Positions 34,257-42,638 of a stretch of 64,000 bases of DNA are shown piece by piece. The position numbers were made by a program, and so were the translations under genes. Positions within the stretch are counted from its first letter, which is position 1, and each line of letters begins with the position of its first letter. Source of the stretch: AWTP1-18 sp036504515 (GTDB lineage Bacteria > Pseudomonadota > Gammaproteobacteria > Burkholderiales > Rhodocyclaceae); contig DASXVA010000013.1 of NCBI GenBank assembly GCA_036504515.1, positions 1 to 64,000 on the forward strand, given 5' to 3'. The notes under the pieces were generated by a model, which saw nothing but the letters and a program-made list of their open reading frames with translations, was not told where the DNA came from and made no database searches.

Positions 34257-34745
34257 ATGGGTGGCACCTGGCACTTTCGCGCTTTACTGCTCTGGTTGGC
34301 CCTGATGGGTGCTGCTTACTGGGCCTTCGATCGTTATCTCTCGCCCAAGGTCGCCACTGTGAGTGCGACTACTTCTGGGCAGGTGGAGATTCCCCGTTCC
34401 CGGGATGGTCACTATTACCTCAAGGGGGCGATCAATGGTCAGCCCCTGATCTTCATGGTGGATACGGGGGCCAGCTCAGTGGCTGTCTCCACCGAGTTTG
34501 CGCGGCAGGCCAAGCTACCCCAAGGCTACCCTCTGAACTTCAGTACCGCCAATGGCACGACAAGGGGAGAACTGGTTAGCGGCCAGGCGGTGGAGGCCGG
34601 CGGTTTGACCGTGAGTAATATCGATGTGGGCGTCGGCATCCGCATGGAAAAGCCGGACATGGCCTTGCTGGGCCAGAGTTTTTTGCGTCACGTGGACGTC
34701 TTGCAGTCGGACGACCGCTTGATCCTGCGGCGCCGTACTCCCTGA
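34257..34745 (+). CDS. Retropepsin-like aspartic protease, membrane-anchored
   Basis: A 162-residue protein with one N-terminal membrane helix (about residues 7-26) and a retroviral-type aspartic protease domain. The catalytic D-T-G is in FMVDTGASSVAVS, with a flap-like TANGTTRG and a C-terminal LLGQSFL that replaces the usual hydrophobic-hydrophobic-G. It belongs to the TIGR02281-type clan AA bacterial proteases, which are thought to dimerise as in retroviruses. The active site faces the periplasm if the helix is a signal anchor. GTG one codon earlier (34254) is also possible. Substrates unknown. Confidence 0.88.
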   Translation: MGGTWHFRALLLWLALMGAAYWAFDRYLSPKVATVSATTSGQVEIPRSRDGHYYLKGAINGQPLIFMVDTGASSVAVSTEFARQAKLPQGYPLNFSTANGTTRGELVSGQAVEAGGLTVSNIDVGVGIRMEKPDMALLGQSFLRHVDVLQSDDRLILRRRTP

Positions 34746-34770
34746 GCCGATACCGGTCAGCAAGGTTGGT

Positions 34771-35526
34771 CTAGTCGGGCTTTCCCGTACAGACCGGGCA
34801 CGCCAGGTCTTTCGGCACACGGATTTCCCGCCATTCCATGGATAGCCCATCCAACAGTAACAAGCGTCCGGCCAAAGACTTGCCGCAGCCGATCAGCAGC
34901 TTGAGGGCTTCCGCTGCCTGCATGGCGCCGATAATGCCGGTCAACGGCGCAAAGACGCCTGTGACCGCACAGCGCAGTTCTTCCACATCTTCCGCCTCGG
35001 GGAACAGGCAGTGATAGCAGGGGGCATTACCCTGGCGGGGATCGAAAACACTGATTTGGCCATCGAACTTGATGGCCGCACCGGAAACCAGGGGCTTGCC
35101 GAACTTGACGCAGGCCCGGTTGACGGCGTGACGGGTGGCAAAGTTGTCGCAGCAATCCAGTACCACATCGGCTTCAGCAACCCTGGCTTCAAGGGCCTCA
35201 CCAGACAGTCGTTCTGCCAAAGGGATGACCCGGCAAGCAGGATTGATTTCGGCCAGGGCCTGAACGGCAGAAGCTACCTTGGATAAGCCCACGGTGCTTT
35301 CCCGGTGCAGGATTTGGCGTTGCAGATTGGTGGCGTCCACGGTGTCGCCATCGGCAATCATCAGGGTGCCGACCCCGGCTGAGGCGAGATAAAGCGCAGC
35401 GGGGGAGCCAAGACCACCGGCCCCGATCACCAGTACTTTGGCCGCCAGCAGTTTTTCCTGACCTTCGATGTCGATTTCGGGCAGCAGGATGTGGCGGCTG
35501 TACCGCAGGAGTTGGTCGTCGTTCAC
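34771..35526 (-). CDS. moeB: MoeB/ThiF/HesA-family adenylyltransferase
   Basis: An E1-like enzyme of 251 residues that adenylates the C-terminal glycine of a small sulfur carrier (MoaD in molybdopterin synthesis, or ThiS). It shows RYSRHILLPEIDIEGQEKL at the start, the nucleotide motif VIGAGGLGSPAALYLASAGVG, NLQRQILH, and DCCDNFATRHAVNRAC. Two CxxC pairs (CYHC and CPVC) would bind zinc. Which sulfur carrier it serves cannot be told from sequence alone; the position behind ctpA is common in betaproteobacteria. It is the last gene of a minus-strand run beginning at gpmA and is convergent with the protease gene. Confidence 0.9.
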   Translation of the reverse strand: MNDDQLLRYSRHILLPEIDIEGQEKLLAAKVLVIGAGGLGSPAALYLASAGVGTLMIADGDTVDATNLQRQILHRESTVGLSKVASAVQALAEINPACRVIPLAERLSGEALEARVAEADVVLDCCDNFATRHAVNRACVKFGKPLVSGAAIKFDGQISVFDPRQGNAPCYHCLFPEAEDVEELRCAVTGVFAPLTGIIGAMQAAEALKLLIGCGKSLAGRLLLLDGLSMEWREIRVPKDLACPVCTGKPD

Positions 35527-35565
35527 TGGTGCGTTATGGGCCGAAAGGGCCGGCGGGTGGCCCGG

Positions 35566-36042
35566 TTACTTTTCTTCGCGTAGATCCTGCGGCGTGTCGT
35601 CGTGATCGCCATGGAGGTGTTTGTCCCAGGCGTTGGAATAGACCTCGTGGGATTTCTTGATCAGCCGTTCCGGTTGCTGCATGTTGCGCAACTGGGTTTC
35701 TTCACAGAAGTAGATGACCGCCCGGGACAGTTGATGCACCACCGAGTTGTCCAGATGGAAGCCCTGACGGATGAGGGCCGTCTCCAGCCCCTGCAGGGTG
35801 TAGTCCTGAATGCTGTAGCGCACACTGAGACCATCGCTGTGATGGCCGGGCTCTACTTCCAGCCGGTCCAACCCGGACAGGAGCAGGCGGGCCTGCTCAA
35901 GCTGTTCGGGACGGGCATGGTCGAAGCGGATTTCCCGCTGCTTGGTATCCCCAGGATGGGGGTCGAACATGGGGGGCGTTGAGGCCTTCCCTCGTTCCTG
36001 GTCCCGCAGCTTGCGGGCTTGTTCAAGCGTCATCTTGGGCAT
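35566..36042 (-). CDS. Conserved-looking hypothetical protein
   Basis: A 158-residue hydrophilic cytosolic protein, highly charged, with no signal peptide or membrane segment. A middle part (YSIQDYTLQGLETALIRQGFHLDNS) looks like a folded alpha/beta unit, and the C terminus is rich in His and Asp (HLHGDHDDTPQDLREEK). It lies 17 bases after ctpA and 39 bases before moeB on the same strand, so it is part of that operon. Function not recognised. Confidence 0.75.
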   Translation of the reverse strand: MPKMTLEQARKLRDQERGKASTPPMFDPHPGDTKQREIRFDHARPEQLEQARLLLSGLDRLEVEPGHHSDGLSVRYSIQDYTLQGLETALIRQGFHLDNSVVHQLSRAVIYFCEETQLRNMQQPERLIKKSHEVYSNAWDKHLHGDHDDTPQDLREEK

Positions 36043-36059
36043 GGCAAGGCCTCCCGCGA

Positions 36060-37463
36060 TTACTTCTTCTGTACGATTTGCAGGGCTTTGAGCAGGTTGG
36101 TGGCCTGGCTCAACTGATAGTCATCCTTGGAAGCGAACTCAAGCGGCTTGGTGGGTTCGCTGTCCTCATCTTTGGTTTTGCCGTTTTTGGCTTTGCTTAC
36201 CTTGTCAGCTTCCTTGGGCACGATGGCAGCTGCTGCCTTGTCCTTGTCGTTTTCCAGATGGTGATCCAGGTCAGCTTCCCGCAGACGATCACGGGTACCA
36301 CCGTTGGGAGTTTCTTCCACAATCACGTCAGGGGTGATGCCCTTGGCCTGGATGGAACGACCACTGGGGGTGTAGTAACGGGCCGTCGTGAGCTTGATGG
36401 CGGTATTGGCCGAAAGGGGCAATACGGTCTGTACGGAACCCTTGCCGAAGGTCTGGGTGCCCATGATGATGGCCCGCTTGTGATCCTGCAGGGCACCTGC
36501 CACGATTTCAGAAGCGGAGGCGGATCCACCGTTCACCAGAACAACCAGAGGGACATCACGGGTGCCGGCAGGCAGGTCCTTGAGGGAATCGCCCCGGCCG
36601 CGTTGATAGTCATCGGTTACTGCCAGATACTTGCGCTTGGCGTCATCCACGCGACCATCAGTGGAAACCACCAGAGCCTTGGTCGGCAGGAAGGCGGCAG
36701 AAACGCCCACGGCACTGTTGAGCAGGCCGCCCGGATCGTTACGTAGATCCAGCACTACACCCTTGAGAGCAGATTTATTGTCCTTGGTCAGCTTGTCCAG
36801 AGCCTTGGCCAGTTCGGCGGTGGTTTCTTCCTGGAACTGGGTCACGCGGACATAGCCGTAGCCGTCATCCAGCAGTTTGGATTTGACGCTCTGAACCTTG
36901 ATCTTGTCGCGAATGATGGTGATCTCGATGGGCTTGGGTTCGCCCTTGCGCACAATGGTGAGGCGAATCGGTGTCTTGGGCTTGCCGCGCATGCGCTTGA
37001 CGGCATCGGACAGGGTCAGGCCCCGTACCGGCGTGTCGTCCAGCTTGATGATGTAGTCGCCGGACTTGATGCCGGCTTTGAAGGCGGGGGTGTCTTCAAT
37101 GGGGGAAACCACCTTGACCAGCCCGTCTTCCATGCCCACCTCAATGCCCAAGCCGCCGAACTCGCCCTGGGTGCTGACCTGCAAGTCCTTGAAGGCATCC
37201 ACATCCAGATAGGTGGAGTGGGGGTCGAGGTTGGAGAGCATGCCGCTGATGGCGTAGGTCAGCAGTTTCTTGTCGTCCACCGGTTCCACGTAACCCTGCT
37301 TGATGGCATTGAACACATCGGCAAAGCTGCGCAGTTCCTCAATAGGCAGGCCGCCTACGGTCTTGGCTTCGTCCTTGCCGATGGCAGCAATATTGAGGCT
37401 TGCCAGTACACCGACGATCACGCCGATGCCGATAAGGCCGAAGTTGCGCAACTTGTTGCTCAT
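36060..37463 (-). CDS. ctpA: Carboxy-terminal processing peptidase (S41)
   Basis: Periplasmic serine protease of 467 residues. It has an N-terminal signal anchor (FGLIGIGVIVGVLASLNIAAI), then a PDZ domain at about 95-175 (GEFGGLGIEVGMEDGLVKVV), then the S41 catalytic core: VLDLRNDPGGLLNSAV, VNGGSASASEIVAGALQDH with the catalytic Ser, and GKGSVQ with the catalytic Lys. CtpA-type enzymes cut envelope proteins, including murein hydrolases in some species. It sits directly behind envC, a murein hydrolase activator, which makes cell-wall remodelling a sensible shared role. The tail is long and Lys-rich. Confidence 0.95.
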   Translation of the reverse strand: MSNKLRNFGLIGIGVIVGVLASLNIAAIGKDEAKTVGGLPIEELRSFADVFNAIKQGYVEPVDDKKLLTYAISGMLSNLDPHSTYLDVDAFKDLQVSTQGEFGGLGIEVGMEDGLVKVVSPIEDTPAFKAGIKSGDYIIKLDDTPVRGLTLSDAVKRMRGKPKTPIRLTIVRKGEPKPIEITIIRDKIKVQSVKSKLLDDGYGYVRVTQFQEETTAELAKALDKLTKDNKSALKGVVLDLRNDPGGLLNSAVGVSAAFLPTKALVVSTDGRVDDAKRKYLAVTDDYQRGRGDSLKDLPAGTRDVPLVVLVNGGSASASEIVAGALQDHKRAIIMGTQTFGKGSVQTVLPLSANTAIKLTTARYYTPSGRSIQAKGITPDVIVEETPNGGTRDRLREADLDHHLENDKDKAAAAIVPKEADKVSKAKNGKTKDEDSEPTKPLEFASKDDYQLSQATNLLKALQIVQKK

Positions 37464-37506
37464 GGAATATTTCCTTGGGGTTCGGACGAGTGGTGAAATA
37501 AGCGAA

Positions 37507-38754
37507 TCAGCGCAGGGACGCCCATTTTAGTGGGTCGAAGGGTTGGCCCTGATGCCTGAGTTCAAAGTATAAACCCGATTCTCCCTGGCCCCCGCTGTTG
37601 CCGGCGGCCGCAATTGTTTCACCAGATTTCACGATCTGGCCGGCCTCCCGGAACAATGACTGGTTGTTACCGTAGATGGACAGGTAGCCATCGCCGTGGT
37701 CGAGGATCAGCAGATTGCCGAAGCCCCGCAGCCAGTCAGAGAAAACCACCTTGCCCGGAGCCACGGCATGGACCTCAGCCCCTTCGGCAGCCTTGATGAA
37801 CAGTCCCTTCCAGGTGGTGCCACCTTCAGCCCGGGGGGCGCCGAAACGACTGGCGACATCGCCCTTGAGGGGCAAGCGCAACTTGCCCTTGAGGCTGGCA
37901 AAGACACCACTGAAGCCGGAGTCGGGGGTGGATTCGTTACGCAGGGCGGGGGTGGGCTTGGCGCTGGTGTCTTTACCGGTGTCTTTGGAGGGCTTTTCCG
38001 CCGGCGCCGGCTTGGCCTGGTTGCGGGCCTGGGCGGCGGCGAGCTTTGCCAAGCCCTCAATCAGCTTGCCCAGGCGCTGTTCGTTGGCCTTGAGGGTGTC
38101 GATTTCCTTGCGCTGGGACTTGATCTTGTCTGCAATGCGGGACAGCACGACCTGCCGTTCCTTCTGTTTGGCCAACAGGGCCGCACGGCTTTCCTGCTGT
38201 TGCTTTTCAATGGCAGCCAGTTGCTCTGCCTTGTCCCGGCGGGCATCGGCCAGGCGCTGCTTTTCCGTCAGGGCATCCCGTAGTTTCCCCAGCATCTGGG
38301 CCTTGGCCTTGGATAACTGGGTCAGAAAGTATTGGTCTTGGGCAATCCGGTTGGGGTCTTCGCCGGAAAGGACAAGCTGGAGGGTATCTGTGTCGCCATG
38401 GAGAAAGTGGCGGTAGAGCAGGCCGGAGAGGTGTTTCTGCTGGGCTTCGATCTGCTGGCCCATGGTGCTGGACTGCTGTTCCAGTTGGCCGATTTCCGAC
38501 TGAATGTTGCTGCGGTGTTCGCTCAATTCCCGCAGTTTGCGGTTGGCCGTGGAAATGGCGGATTCTGCATCCTTCAGTTGGTCGGCTACGCTGGCCTTGG
38601 ATTCTTCACTTTTGGCCAGGTCTTTGCGCAAGGACTCAATGCGGCCCTGAATATCCTGCAGTTCGGCTTTTTTATTGTCGGCGGGCGCAGCTTGAGCCGC
38701 CAGGGTGAAAAGGCAAAGGCAGCCGGCGAAGGCTGCCGCAGCTAGTTTTTTCAC
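37507..38754 (-). CDS. envC: Murein hydrolase activator EnvC-like (LytM domain)
   Basis: A 415-residue exported protein: signal peptide (VKKLAAAAFAGCLCLFTLAAQA), a long coiled coil (about residues 25-235), a Pro/Lys linker, and a C-terminal LytM/M23 domain (about 300-415; WKGLFIKAAEGAEVHAVAPGKV, then LILDHGDGYLSIYGN). In EnvC the LytM domain lacks zinc ligands and activates amidases AmiA/AmiB at the septum. Here the region where the first active-site His would lie reads WKGLFI, which suggests a degenerate, regulatory domain. GTG at 38754 is chosen because the signal peptide starts there; the frame is open further upstream to 38949. Confidence 0.92.
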   Translation of the reverse strand: MKKLAAAAFAGCLCLFTLAAQAAPADNKKAELQDIQGRIESLRKDLAKSEESKASVADQLKDAESAISTANRKLRELSEHRSNIQSEIGQLEQQSSTMGQQIEAQQKHLSGLLYRHFLHGDTDTLQLVLSGEDPNRIAQDQYFLTQLSKAKAQMLGKLRDALTEKQRLADARRDKAEQLAAIEKQQQESRAALLAKQKERQVVLSRIADKIKSQRKEIDTLKANEQRLGKLIEGLAKLAAAQARNQAKPAPAEKPSKDTGKDTSAKPTPALRNESTPDSGFSGVFASLKGKLRLPLKGDVASRFGAPRAEGGTTWKGLFIKAAEGAEVHAVAPGKVVFSDWLRGFGNLLILDHGDGYLSIYGNNQSLFREAGQIVKSGETIAAAGNSGGQGESGLYFELRHQGQPFDPLKWASLR

Positions 38755-38782
38755 CCTGGGGTTCCGTTCCTTTGAGACAGAC

Positions 38783-39532
38783 TCAGGCCTTGGCCTTGCC
38801 TTGGGCGGCAACGGCAGCCTGGGCAGCGGCGATGGCAGCCGGATCGGCCAGGTAGTAATTGCGGATCGGCTTGCAGTTCTCGTCCAACTCATAAACCAGC
38901 GGTTGGGCCGTGGGGATGTTGAGGCCAACGATATCGTCGTCGGAAACATTGTCCAGATACTTGATCATGGCGCGGATGCTGTTGCCGTGGGCAGCAATCA
39001 GGATCTGCTTGCCAGCCAGGATTTGCGGCACGATCACGGTTTCCCAATAGGGCACGGCCCGGGCCACGGTGTCCTGCAGGCACTCGGTACGGGGGAACTT
39101 GCCCTTGGGCAGGCCAGCGTAGCGGGGGTCATCCAGGGTCAGGCGCTCATCGCCTTCTTCCAGGGCAGGAGGGGCGATGGCGTAGGCGCGACGCCAGATC
39201 AGCACTTGCTCGTCGCCAAATTTGGCGGCGGTCTCGGATTTGTTGAGACCTTGCAGGGCGCCGTAGTGACGCTCGTTGAGGCGCCAGCTGTGCTCCACGG
39301 GAATCCACAGTTGGCCCAGTTGCTCCAGCACCATGTTGAGGGTCTTGTTGGCCCGTTTCAGCACAGAGGTGAAGGCCAGGTCGAAACTGAAACCTTTTTC
39401 TTTGAGCAGCTTGCCGGCAGCGATGGCTTCTTCTACGCCCAGAGGGGTGAGGTCCACATCAGTCCAGCCAGTGAAGCGGTTTTCCTTGTTCCAGGTGGAT
39501 TCGCCGTGGCGCAGAAAAACAATCTTGTACAT
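38783..39532 (-). CDS. gpmA: 2,3-bisphosphoglycerate-dependent phosphoglycerate mutase
   Basis: Glycolytic enzyme that interconverts 3- and 2-phosphoglycerate. The 249-residue protein shows the phosphohistidine motif FLRHGESTWNKENRFTGW at residues 6-23, SVLKRANKT, WRLNERHYGALQGLNKSE and AAHGNSIRA with the second catalytic His. ATG at 39532 is the family start; the open frame runs on to 40018 through the divergent regulator gene and is not coding there. It heads the gpmA-envC-ctpA-hypothetical-moeB transcript. Confidence 0.97.
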   Translation of the reverse strand: MYKIVFLRHGESTWNKENRFTGWTDVDLTPLGVEEAIAAGKLLKEKGFSFDLAFTSVLKRANKTLNMVLEQLGQLWIPVEHSWRLNERHYGALQGLNKSETAAKFGDEQVLIWRRAYAIAPPALEEGDERLTLDDPRYAGLPKGKFPRTECLQDTVARAVPYWETVIVPQILAGKQILIAAHGNSIRAMIKYLDNVSDDDIVGLNIPTAQPLVYELDENCKPIRNYYLADPAAIAAAQAAVAAQGKAKA

Positions 39533-39603
39533 GGATGCAATTCCCGAGATCAATGGAAGAATGGCCGGAACTTCTCCCGTGGCAAGCGGCACCGGAAGCG
39601 GAT

Positions 39604-39631
39604 TTGGCCCTAAAACCCGGTATTCTATAAT
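39604..39631 (+). promoter_or_regulatory. Promoter of the ArsR-rhodanese operon
   Basis: TTGGCC (39604-39609) and a perfect TATAAT (39626-39631), 16 bases apart, sit 36 bases before the ATG of the ArsR-type gene. The -10 box lies in an AT-rich near-palindromic stretch (TATTCTATAATATTC), a plausible autoregulatory operator. Confidence 0.6.
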
Positions 39632-39667
39632 ATTCGACGAACAGCCCTTACCCGGATTGCCGACCCC

Positions 39668-39997
39668 ATGGCCATGAAACACCCTATTGAAGACCTGAAG
39701 GACAAGCAGGAGCAGATCGAAATGGCTGCCCGTTCCCTGAAGGCGATTGCCCATCCTTTGCGCCTCAAGATCATGTGCGTGATCGGGGACGAGGAGGTCT
39801 GTGTGCAGGACATTGTTGATGCGGTGGGGACTTCCCAGAGCAATATCTCCCAACACTTGGCCATCCTGCGCGAAAAGGGCGTGTTGCAGACACGCAAGGA
39901 CGCTAACCGGGTTTATTACCGGGTAGTTGATCAACGCACACTGCAGTTGATCGGCATGATGCGGGAAGTCTTCTGCGGCGTACCTGCCGAAAAATAA
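39668..39997 (+). CDS. ArsR/SmtB-family regulator, candidate persulfide sensor (SqrR/BigR/YgaV-like)
   Basis: A 109-residue winged-helix repressor (AIAHPLRLKIMCVIG, the recognition helix in TSQSNISQHLAILREKGVL, and the wing in TRKDANRVYYRVVD). Cysteines are at positions 37, 45 and 103. C37, in R-L-x-I-x-C, and C103, in V-F-C, stand 66 residues apart, the spacing of the redox pair in the persulfide sensors SqrR, BigR and YgaV. C45 is extra. A membrane-anchored rhodanese gene follows, as in E. coli ygaV-ygaP. I infer a sulfane-sulfur-responsive repressor of this operon. The start may instead be ATG at 39674. Confidence 0.8.
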   Translation: MAMKHPIEDLKDKQEQIEMAARSLKAIAHPLRLKIMCVIGDEEVCVQDIVDAVGTSQSNISQHLAILREKGVLQTRKDANRVYYRVVDQRTLQLIGMMREVFCGVPAEK

Positions 39998-40041
39998 TCC
40001 GAATCTGTAATCCCACAACCCAACAGCAAGGTAAGCAAGCT

Positions 40042-40449
40042 ATGACGGAGTTTTTGCAGCAAAACGTATTTCTCGTGGTTCTGGTTATCAGTAGTGGCGG
40101 CATGTTGGCGTGGGAACTGCTCAAGGGTGGCGGTAGCGGCCTTAGTGCTGCCCAGGCCACCCTCAAGATCAATCGTGAAGATGCGCTGGTAATTGATGTA
40201 CGCGAATCCAATGAATGGGCCACAGGCCACATTCCGGATGCTCGCCACATTGCCCTCGGCCAACTGGAAAAGCGTCTGCACGAGATCGAGAAATTCAAGG
40301 AACGCCCCATCATCGTTTGCTGTGCCAGTGGCAACCGTTCTGCCGGCGCCTGCAAGCAACTGCAAAAAGCCGGCTTCACCCAGGTGTTCAACCTGAACGG
40401 CGGCATCAGTTCCTGGGCAGATGCCAACCTGCCCATCACCACCAAATAA
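40042..40449 (+). CDS. Membrane-anchored rhodanese-like sulfurtransferase
   Basis: A 135-residue protein with one N-terminal membrane helix (about residues 8-28) and a single rhodanese domain. The active-site loop reads I-V-C-C-A-S-G-N-R-S-A, with the catalytic Cys in the C-x-x-G-x-R form, preceded by VIDVRESNEWATGHIPDARHI. It should move sulfane sulfur to thiols such as glutathione or to cyanide. It follows the ArsR-type regulator by 44 bases and precedes grxC by 9, an order (rhodanese-grxC-secB) common in betaproteobacteria. Confidence 0.93.
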   Translation: MTEFLQQNVFLVVLVISSGGMLAWELLKGGGSGLSAAQATLKINREDALVIDVRESNEWATGHIPDARHIALGQLEKRLHEIEKFKERPIIVCCASGNRSAGACKQLQKAGFTQVFNLNGGISSWADANLPITTK

Positions 40450-40458
40450 GGTACCGTT

Positions 40459-40716
40459 GTGGCCAAAGTCTTGATGTATTCCACGGCAGTCTGCCCCTAC
40501 TGTGTGCGTGCCGAGCAGTTGCTGCGGGCCAAGGGCGTGACTGATCTGGAAAAGGTCCGCGTTGATCTCGACCCTGTTCGTCGCGATGAAATGATGGAGA
40601 AAACCGGGCGGCGTACAGTGCCCCAGATCTACATCGGCGAGACCCATGTCGGCGGCTGTGACGACCTGTATGAACTTGAGCATGAAGGCAAGCTGGATTC
40701 CCTGCTTGCCTCCTGA
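40459..40716 (+). CDS. grxC: Glutaredoxin 3
   Basis: An 85-residue dithiol glutaredoxin that reduces disulphides and glutathione mixed disulphides. The active site CPYC lies at about residues 12-15 (TAVCPYCVRAEQLL). The cis-Pro motif TVPQIYIGETHVGGCDDLYEL is complete, including the GG glutathione-binding turn. The start is GTG at 40459, with AAGG 7 bases upstream. It lies between the rhodanese and secB genes. Confidence 0.96.
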   Translation: MAKVLMYSTAVCPYCVRAEQLLRAKGVTDLEKVRVDLDPVRRDEMMEKTGRRTVPQIYIGETHVGGCDDLYELEHEGKLDSLLAS

Positions 40717-40748
40717 CCCCTTTTAACCTGAACTGACAAGCACCCATC

Positions 40749-41201
40749 ATGAGCGAACAACAACCCGTCTTCAGTATCGAAAAGCTGTACGTCAAAGACC
40801 TGTCCCTGGAAGTGCCCAATGCGCCTTTCGTCTTCATGGAACAGGAAGCCCCCAACATCGAAGTGCAAATCCAGAACAACGGCAGCGCCATTGGCGACGG
40901 CATGTACGAAGTTTCCCTGACGGTCACAGTGACCGCCAAGAACGGCGACAAGGCTTACTTCCTGGTGGAAGTTTCCCAGGCTGGCATCTTCCGCATTGAA
41001 GGCGTGCCCGAAGAAAGCATTGAGCCCATCATGGCCATTGCTTGCCCCAACATTCTTTTCCCCTACGCTCGCGAAACCGTGTCCGATGCAGTGAATCGTG
41101 CCGGCTTCCCCCCCGTGATTCTGGCCCCGGTGAATTTTGAAGCCATCTATCAGCAACGTCAGGCCGAGCAGGCCGGCGCTGGCGACATTCCGATCCAGTA
41201 A
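40749..41201 (+). CDS. secB: Protein-export chaperone SecB
   Basis: Tetrameric cytosolic chaperone that keeps preproteins unfolded and hands them to SecA. The 150-residue protein shows FSIEKLYVKDLSLEVPNAP at the start, QIQNNGSAIGDGMYEVSLTVTV in the middle, CPNILFPYARETVSDAVNRAGFPP and the C-terminal LAPVNFEAIYQQR, all diagnostic. It follows grxC and precedes the SH3-domain and gpsA genes, the usual order in this group. Confidence 0.98.
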   Translation: MSEQQPVFSIEKLYVKDLSLEVPNAPFVFMEQEAPNIEVQIQNNGSAIGDGMYEVSLTVTVTAKNGDKAYFLVEVSQAGIFRIEGVPEESIEPIMAIACPNILFPYARETVSDAVNRAGFPPVILAPVNFEAIYQQRQAEQAGAGDIPIQ

Positions 41202-41211
41202 ATATTCAGCC

Positions 41212-41649
41212 ATGGCCCGCCTGTCTGCTCTTGCCTTTACCTTGCTGCTGGCGGTGCCGTCAGCCTTTGCCCTTGACTATCGTTCAGCGGCGGAGGTTGC
41301 CGTCCTGTGGGATGCTCCCTCAGCCAAGGCGCGCAAGCTCTACATCGTTGCCAAAGGCAGCCCTGTGGAGTTGGTGTCCGCCCAGGAGGCCTGGAGCAAG
41401 GTGCGGGACGACAAGGGCAACATGGCCTGGATAGAAAACAAATCCCTGTCCTCCGTGCGGACCGTCCTGGTTCGCGCCGACAAGGCCCAGGTGCGGGATC
41501 GTGCCGACGAGAAAGCGCCCCTGGTATTTGAAGCAGAAAAGGACGTTGTGCTTGATTGGCTCGAACCCGGCCCCGCGGGCTGGGTAAAGGTCAAACACAA
41601 AGACGGCCAATCTGGATTTGTCCGTATCGGCCAAGTCTGGGGACTGTAA
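41212..41649 (+). CDS. Exported SH3-domain protein
   Basis: A 145-residue protein with a signal peptide (MARLSALAFTLLLAVPSAFA) and two bacterial SH3-like repeats: EVAVLWDAPSAKARKLYIVAKG, and KAQVRDRADEKAPLVFEAEK ending GWVKVKHKDGQSGFVRIGQVWG. Such domains usually bind cell-wall or envelope ligands. ATG at 41212 starts the signal peptide, 10 bases after the secB stop. gpsA follows after 7 bases. Likely periplasmic; exact role unknown. Confidence 0.88.
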   Translation: MARLSALAFTLLLAVPSAFALDYRSAAEVAVLWDAPSAKARKLYIVAKGSPVELVSAQEAWSKVRDDKGNMAWIENKSLSSVRTVLVRADKAQVRDRADEKAPLVFEAEKDVVLDWLEPGPAGWVKVKHKDGQSGFVRIGQVWGL

Positions 41650-41656
41650 TCCCATC

Positions 41657-42634
41657 ATGAATATTCTTGTTCTCGGCGCCGGTGCCTGGGGTACCGCTTT
41701 GGCGATCGCCTTTGCTGGCCGCCATCAGGTTACTTTGGTTGTGCGGGATGAAGCCCAGGCCAACGCCTTGTCGACGGCAAGGGAGAACAGCCGTTACCTG
41801 CCCGGCCATACCTTCCCCGAGTCTCTTGCGGTGAGTTCCGTTCCTGTTTTTGCCGAAGCAGATCTGGTCCTGGTCGCAACGCCCGTGGCCGGCTTGCGCA
41901 AGAGTGTCGAAATGCTCAATATCCAAGCCCCAGCGCTGCCGTTTCTATGGGCGTGCAAGGGCTTGGAAGCGGGGACTGGTTTGCTGCCCCATCAAGTCGC
42001 GGCGGCGCTTGAGGTTTCTGCTGTTTACGGCGCCATCACTGGCCCCAGCTTCGCCGAAGAAGTCGCCCGGGGATTACCGACAGCCGTGACCCTGGCTTCT
42101 GCCGATGCTGCCTTTGCCACGACCATGGTGCAGGAACTCAACGGCAGTCGTCTGCGGCTTTACGCCAACGACGACCTGGTCGGTGCTGAAGTCGGTGGTG
42201 CTGTGAAGAACGTCCTCGCCATTGCCTGTGGCGTTTGCGACGGTCTCGGTCTTGGTTTCAACGCCCGCGCCGCCTTGATGACCCGGGGCTTGGCGGAAAT
42301 CACCCGTTTTGGCATGGCGCTGGGCGCCAAACGGGAAACCTTCATGGGTTTGGCGGGCATGGGGGATTTGATCCTGACTTGTACCGGCGACCTGTCCCGT
42401 AATCGTCGGGTCGGTCTGGCTCTGGCGGAAGGCAAGCCCCTGGCCGACATTACCCGGGACCTGGGACATGTGGCAGAGGGTGTGTCGACGGCCCGGGAGG
42501 TCGCTCGACGGGCTGGCAGCCTTGGTGTGGATATGCCCATCACCCAGGCGGTTTGTGCTGTTCTGGATGGTCAGGTGTCCCCGCGACAGGTGGTGGAGCA
42601 GTTGATGGGGCGCGACCCCAAGGCGGAAGCCTGA
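41657..42634 (+). CDS. gpsA: Glycerol-3-phosphate dehydrogenase [NAD(P)+]
   Basis: Reduces dihydroxyacetone phosphate to sn-glycerol 3-phosphate for phospholipid synthesis. The 325-residue protein has the N-terminal nucleotide motif LGAGAWGTALAIAFAG, then ACKGLE, GPSFAEEVARGLPTA, and the catalytic Lys in GGAVKNVLAIACGVCDGLGLG. The downstream TRGLAEITRFGMALG, followed by GDLILTC, matches the family. ATG at 41657 is the natural start. It closes the secB transcript and is convergent with trmL, with 4 bases between stops. Confidence 0.97.
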   Translation: MNILVLGAGAWGTALAIAFAGRHQVTLVVRDEAQANALSTARENSRYLPGHTFPESLAVSSVPVFAEADLVLVATPVAGLRKSVEMLNIQAPALPFLWACKGLEAGTGLLPHQVAAALEVSAVYGAITGPSFAEEVARGLPTAVTLASADAAFATTMVQELNGSRLRLYANDDLVGAEVGGAVKNVLAIACGVCDGLGLGFNARAALMTRGLAEITRFGMALGAKRETFMGLAGMGDLILTCTGDLSRNRRVGLALAEGKPLADITRDLGHVAEGVSTAREVARRAGSLGVDMPITQAVCAVLDGQVSPRQVVEQLMGRDPKAEA

Positions 42635-42638
42635 GGAC

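Noticed and set aside
39533..40018. Upstream extension of the gpmA frame to 411 codons
   Set aside because: The extra part overlaps the ArsR-type gene on the other strand and carries no family sequence; the mutase homology starts at 39532.
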